From Phycisphaerales bacterium UBA2421 (GTDB taxonomy: Bacteria > Planctomycetota > Phycisphaerae > Tepidisphaerales > Tepidisphaeraceae), in contig DDRH01000046.1 of assembly GCA_002343075.1 (NCBI GenBank), positions 1-27,491 of the forward strand: a DNA stretch of 27,491 bases. The letters run 5' to 3'. The notes below the pieces were generated by a model. It was given only the letters and a program-made list of their open reading frames with translations. It searched no databases and was not told where the DNA came from. The position numbers and the translations under genes are program-made. Of this stretch, positions 24,822 through 27,491 are shown in pieces (position 1 is the stretch's first letter; every line of letters begins with the position of its first letter).

Positions 24822-27491
24822 TCAAGTATTGTCGCGCTGATCATGCTCTCTCAGCATTGCGCTGACAAGAGTTGAGAGTTCGGCCGCCTCAAGCTGCGTC
24901 CGTTGTTCGCGGGGGGTGTCCGGGAACAACTCGAACCACTTGTCGATGATCCAGGCTCGGTCTGAAAGATGTGACTTCCAATCTTGCGGCACGTCCGAAG
25001 GCATCTCTGGAGTCATGTTGGCTAGAGACGCCTCAAGCTGTTCTATTTCCTGGTCGCTCGTTGAAGGGGATATAGTCCGCCGACCCCGCTTTTGATACAG
25101 TTGCTCGTGGAGTTCCATCGCTTTGGCAAGGCGTGCGTTGTAGTGTGGATTTAGTTTGCGCCTCAGCGTTGGATTGAGGAGTTTCGATATCTGTGACTGA
25201 TCCGGCAGCCCGATTGCGTCCGCGAGCGCTTTGCGGTTGCCGAACCACTTTCTCTTGCCGAGCAAGAGCGCCATTGCACATCGTTCCACCGTCGTGAACG
25301 AAATCGAAGTAGTGCCGTCTGCGCGGTCTCCCACCGCTGGCCTCTGTGTTGGTGTAACCGATTCCTCCTCAAACCTCCCCACCTTCCCCGTAACCCTCAT
25401 CATTTCCAGCCCGATCTGCGCTACGAAATCGTCCTGTTGCTTCGCCGTCCCGCCGATGACGCGGGCATGAACCTGCGCTTCGTTCAGGTCGACTGTCAGC
25501 AGTGCCTCCACCCCTTCAGCTACGCCGCAGCGGACGACGATCCGGTCGCGCCGTATGGTCTGCGACAATGCCGCCCCATCGGAGACGTACATCTTTCCCG
25601 TCAGTGTCGCGTAAGCGTGTCCGATGAACTGCGGCAAATGTGAATCCAGCAGCATGTCGAGCTGCAAAAACCACTTTCGCGCGGCGTTGAATTTACGCTC
25701 CTGATTCTCCTTGATCTCGTGATCGTCTTCATCCGCGACGTCCAATGGCTTGAGCCGATCCACGATCAGATACTTCTCCTTGTTCGCGTGCGCATACGGG
25801 AAGACCAGCCTTTGCCACTTCAATAGCTCAAGCACCTGTTCCGCCCACGTCTCGTTATCGCTCAGTTGCTTCGTGAGTTCCTCGATCAGCACGTCTCGGG
25901 TCGCCACGCCCATCTTCTGGTCAAAATGCCCCGTGCGGATCAGGTGGTACGTCGGTGCCTTGAGCCACTCCACACCGAACACCAGGCCCCGCAGCTGTCG
26001 CAGGTTGGCGGGGTCATCGGTCGGGGGCTTCAGGCGGGCGCCGATCTCCGCGCCACTGGATCGTGCTTCTTCGTCCTTCCGGTCGCTCGCGTCCAGTTCC
26101 GGGCAGATCGCCAGACCGATGTTACGCAGCAGACCAATGCCTACGTCACTCGTCTTGTCGATCGGGTCCTGCGTGCGATCAAAAAACGCCTCGCGTACCG
26201 CCTGCATCGTCATCGGCCCGGCGTCCAGCAAAGACTTCTTCGGTTTGCTCTCCTCATCCAGCGAATCGAAATCTGCGATGGCGGCTTTGAATCCCGGGGC
26301 ATAGCCGCTGTCCAGTTCCGCGTGCTGCATCTTCACCATGTCGCGAATTGCATCCCGTACGGCTTCCAGGCGTTCGTCGTACTTCAGGTCGCCCGCCGTC
26401 TTCCCTTCGTCGGGGTCCCAGTATCGGTCGACCACGATCGCTTGAAGGGGTCTGTGTTTCTGCTTGATCGACTCCGCCACCCCTTCTTTGCTTGCGAAGT
26501 CTGCATGCACCTCTTTGTCACACCACGACAACAGCACCGTCGTCGGGGGGATCACCGCGCGGGGCTTCTGGTCTTGTTCAGTTTCGTGGAAGACGCCGTA
26601 CGCCCGCACGACCCTCATCCAGTAGTCGAGCAGGCTCTGGCCGCGCGATTCGGACGCGTTGCACACCGCGAGATAACAGTTCCGCTTGTCGCTGAGGAAC
26701 GTCGAATGCGCACCATGTAAATCGGGGTCGCCTCCCAGATCGTGCACCCGGACGAAGATCGTCCGATTCTTCGGTCCGACGCCTTCCATCCGCAAAATGC
26801 CACTCTCCCACGCCTGCGTCTTGGGCGGCTTCCTGAAAGGCGGCTTGAAGATCAGCCTGCGGAACAGGTGCGACTTGCCGATCTCCTTTCGGCCGAGCAC
26901 GGTCGCGCGAATCCAGTCGACCGTCTCGCTGGTGACGACGGTCGTTTTCGCTCCGGTTCGCTTGTCCACCACGGTCTCGGGCATCAGCCTGCGCAGCTCC
27001 GCCAGCAGCTTCACCGGGTCTCTCTCCGACAGCACCTCCGGAGGCACGCGGATCGGCTCCCCGCCGGGCACCGCAAAAGCCAGCGGATTCCCGCTGACCT
27101 GAATCTCCTCCAGCTTCCCGCCGGGGCGGAGCCTTTCGATCAGGTCGACGATCACCTGCGCGTCGCGGATGGAGTTGCGGCCGATGTTGAGCGTGTGGAG
27201 GCCGGTCAGGCCGGGGCAACCCTCCAGCGCCCCGGCGATCGCCTTGGCCCCTTCCTCGCCGATGGAGTTGTTCCAGATGTCGAGCGTGTGGAGGCCCGTC
27301 AGGCCGGGGCAACCCTCCAGCGCCCCGGCGATCGCCTTCGCCCCTTCGTCGCCGATGGAGTTGTTGGCGATGTCGAGCGTGTGGAGGCCGGTCAGGCCGG
27401 GGCAACCCTCCAGCGCCCCGGCGATCGCCTTCGCCCCTTCCTCGCCGATGGAGTTGTAGCCGATGTCGAGCGTGTGGAGGCCGGTCAGGCC
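24822..27491 (-). CDS. LRR-Roc-COR (Roco family) protein, 5' end outside the window
   Basis: 889 residues are visible; the frame is open to the right edge, so an internal GTG at 27155 is not the true start. Order: at least 3.5 leucine-rich repeats of 31 aa, a short linker, then a Ras-of-complex GTPase domain with P-loop GRKEIGKS (26894..26871) and switch II HDLGGD. The COR domain follows, with LLRNIGLAICPE, WLKAPTYHLIRTGHF, RLVFPYAHANKEKYLIV and LDSHLPQFIGHAY. A C-terminal extension of about 190 residues comes last. The G4 position reads LLSWCDKE instead of NKxD. The extension contains KALADAIGLPDQSQISKLL, which has helix-turn-helix character. Bacterial Roco proteins are dimeric GTPases whose LRRs sense unknown ligands; prokaryotic roles are mostly unknown. 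Confidence 0.85.
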   Translation of the reverse strand, partial: GLTGLHTLDIGYNSIGEEGAKAIAGALEGCPGLTGLHTLDIANNSIGDEGAKAIAGALEGCPGLTGLHTLDIWNNSIGEEGAKAIAGALEGCPGLTGLHTLNIGRNSIRDAQVIVDLIERLRPGGKLEEIQVSGNPLAFAVPGGEPIRVPPEVLSERDPVKLLAELRRLMPETVVDKRTGAKTTVVTSETVDWIRATVLGRKEIGKSHLFRRLIFKPPFRKPPKTQAWESGILRMEGVGPKNRTIFVRVHDLGGDPDLHGAHSTFLSDKRNCYLAVCNASESRGQSLLDYWMRVVRAYGVFHETEQDQKPRAVIPPTTVLLSWCDKEVHADFASKEGVAESIKQKHRPLQAIVVDRYWDPDEGKTAGDLKYDERLEAVRDAIRDMVKMQHAELDSGYAPGFKAAIADFDSLDEESKPKKSLLDAGPMTMQAVREAFFDRTQDPIDKTSDVGIGLLRNIGLAICPELDASDRKDEEARSSGAEIGARLKPPTDDPANLRQLRGLVFGVEWLKAPTYHLIRTGHFDQKMGVATRDVLIEELTKQLSDNETWAEQVLELLKWQRLVFPYAHANKEKYLIVDRLKPLDVADEDDHEIKENQERKFNAARKWFLQLDMLLDSHLPQFIGHAYATLTGKMYVSDGAALSQTIRRDRIVVRCGVAEGVEALLTVDLNEAQVHARVIGGTAKQQDDFVAQIGLEMMRVTGKVGRFEEESVTPTQRPAVGDRADGTTSISFTTVERCAMALLLGKRKWFGNRKALADAIGLPDQSQISKLLNPTLRRKLNPHYNARLAKAMELHEQLYQKRGRRTISPSTSDQEIEQLEASLANMTPEMPSDVPQDWKSHLSDRAWIIDKWFELFPDTPREQRTQLEAAELSTLVSAMLREHDQRDNT
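27171..27491 (-). repeat. Tandem 93-bp LRR-coding repeats
   Basis: Units 27171-27263, 27264-27356, 27357-27449 and a partial unit from 27450 share period 93 bp (31 codons). By eye neighbouring units differ at about five bases. The protein unit is LTGLHTLDIxxNSIG followed by xEGAKAIAGALEGCPG. The two xx codons before the conserved Asn (GY, AN, WN, GR) carry most of the differences; several others are synonymous. Confidence 0.9.

Noticed and set aside
26578..27405. 275-aa minus-strand ORF overlapping the Roco gene
   Set aside because: It is the shifted frame of the LRR and Roc coding sequence, with extreme Arg, Gly and Pro content.
27169..27459. Plus-strand ORF with repeated Ser/Pro/Val-rich peptide
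   Set aside because: It is the antisense reading of the 93-bp LRR repeats, kept open only by their in-frame period.
27171..27491. Diversity-generating retroelement target
   Set aside because: Codon variation is focused, but no reverse transcriptase or template repeat is in the window, and the changes are not limited to adenine positions.

Overview
The window reads as bacterial chromosome of high GC content, most likely from the Planctomycetota (perhaps Phycisphaerae-like). That assignment is inference. It rests on a membrane protein with a CxxCGYxLRG...CPECG zinc ribbon, a DUF3891 protein, an LRR-Roc-COR giant protein, frequent GTG/TTG starts, and housekeeping genes (recG, lepA, purA, serS) scattered rather than grouped in proteobacterial-style operons. 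No marker gene fixes the species.

Layout. Positions 1-107 hold the start of a divergent minus-strand gene with a hydrophobic N-terminus. Positions 299-5066 are a tight plus-strand operon: a secretin-domain outer-membrane protein, a long coiled-coil HlyD/MacA-type adaptor, a MacB-type ATPase and a MacB-type FtsX permease. It looks like a MacAB exporter whose outer-membrane partner is a secretin rather than TolC. Positions 7108-5067 (minus) carry an NAD-dependent epimerase, a group II truncated globin and an SGNH hydrolase lipoprotein. Then come a zinc-ribbon membrane protein (+), a GT9 glycosyltransferase (-), RecG (+), a degenerate Amt-like membrane protein without the pore histidines (-), a DUF3891 protein (+), and an AmpG-like MFS carrier overlapping moaB (+), followed by tRNA-Glu(CTC).

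Positions 15689-18228 form an accessory-looking island. First comes an array of a 21-bp palindromic tandem repeat. It is followed by three small same-strand genes (PD-(D/E)XK-like, GNAT acetyltransferase, PhnB-like VOC protein). Two ~100-bp direct repeats overlap the stop codons of the first two genes and have the architecture of integron attC recombination sites. The GNAT gene with its flanks matches a complete integron gene cassette: its first seven bases are the exact reverse complement of the site at its stop codon. No integron integrase is visible, so this would be a cluster of attC sites lacking an integrase.

The right half returns to core functions on the minus strand: LepA (EF4), PurA, a small plus-strand hypothetical ORF, a HIT-family protein and SerS. 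The last part (24096-27491, minus) holds a tail-anchored, proline-rich protein and, upstream of it, a large LRR-Roc-COR (Roco) protein running off the right edge. Its visible LRRs are encoded by nearly identical 93-bp repeats that differ mainly at two surface codons. Its guanine-specificity motif is non-canonical, and it has an unrecognised C-terminal extension.

The most unusual parts are the attC-like cassette cluster with its adjacent palindromic array, the secretin-MacAB operon, and the Roco protein with its tail-anchored neighbour.
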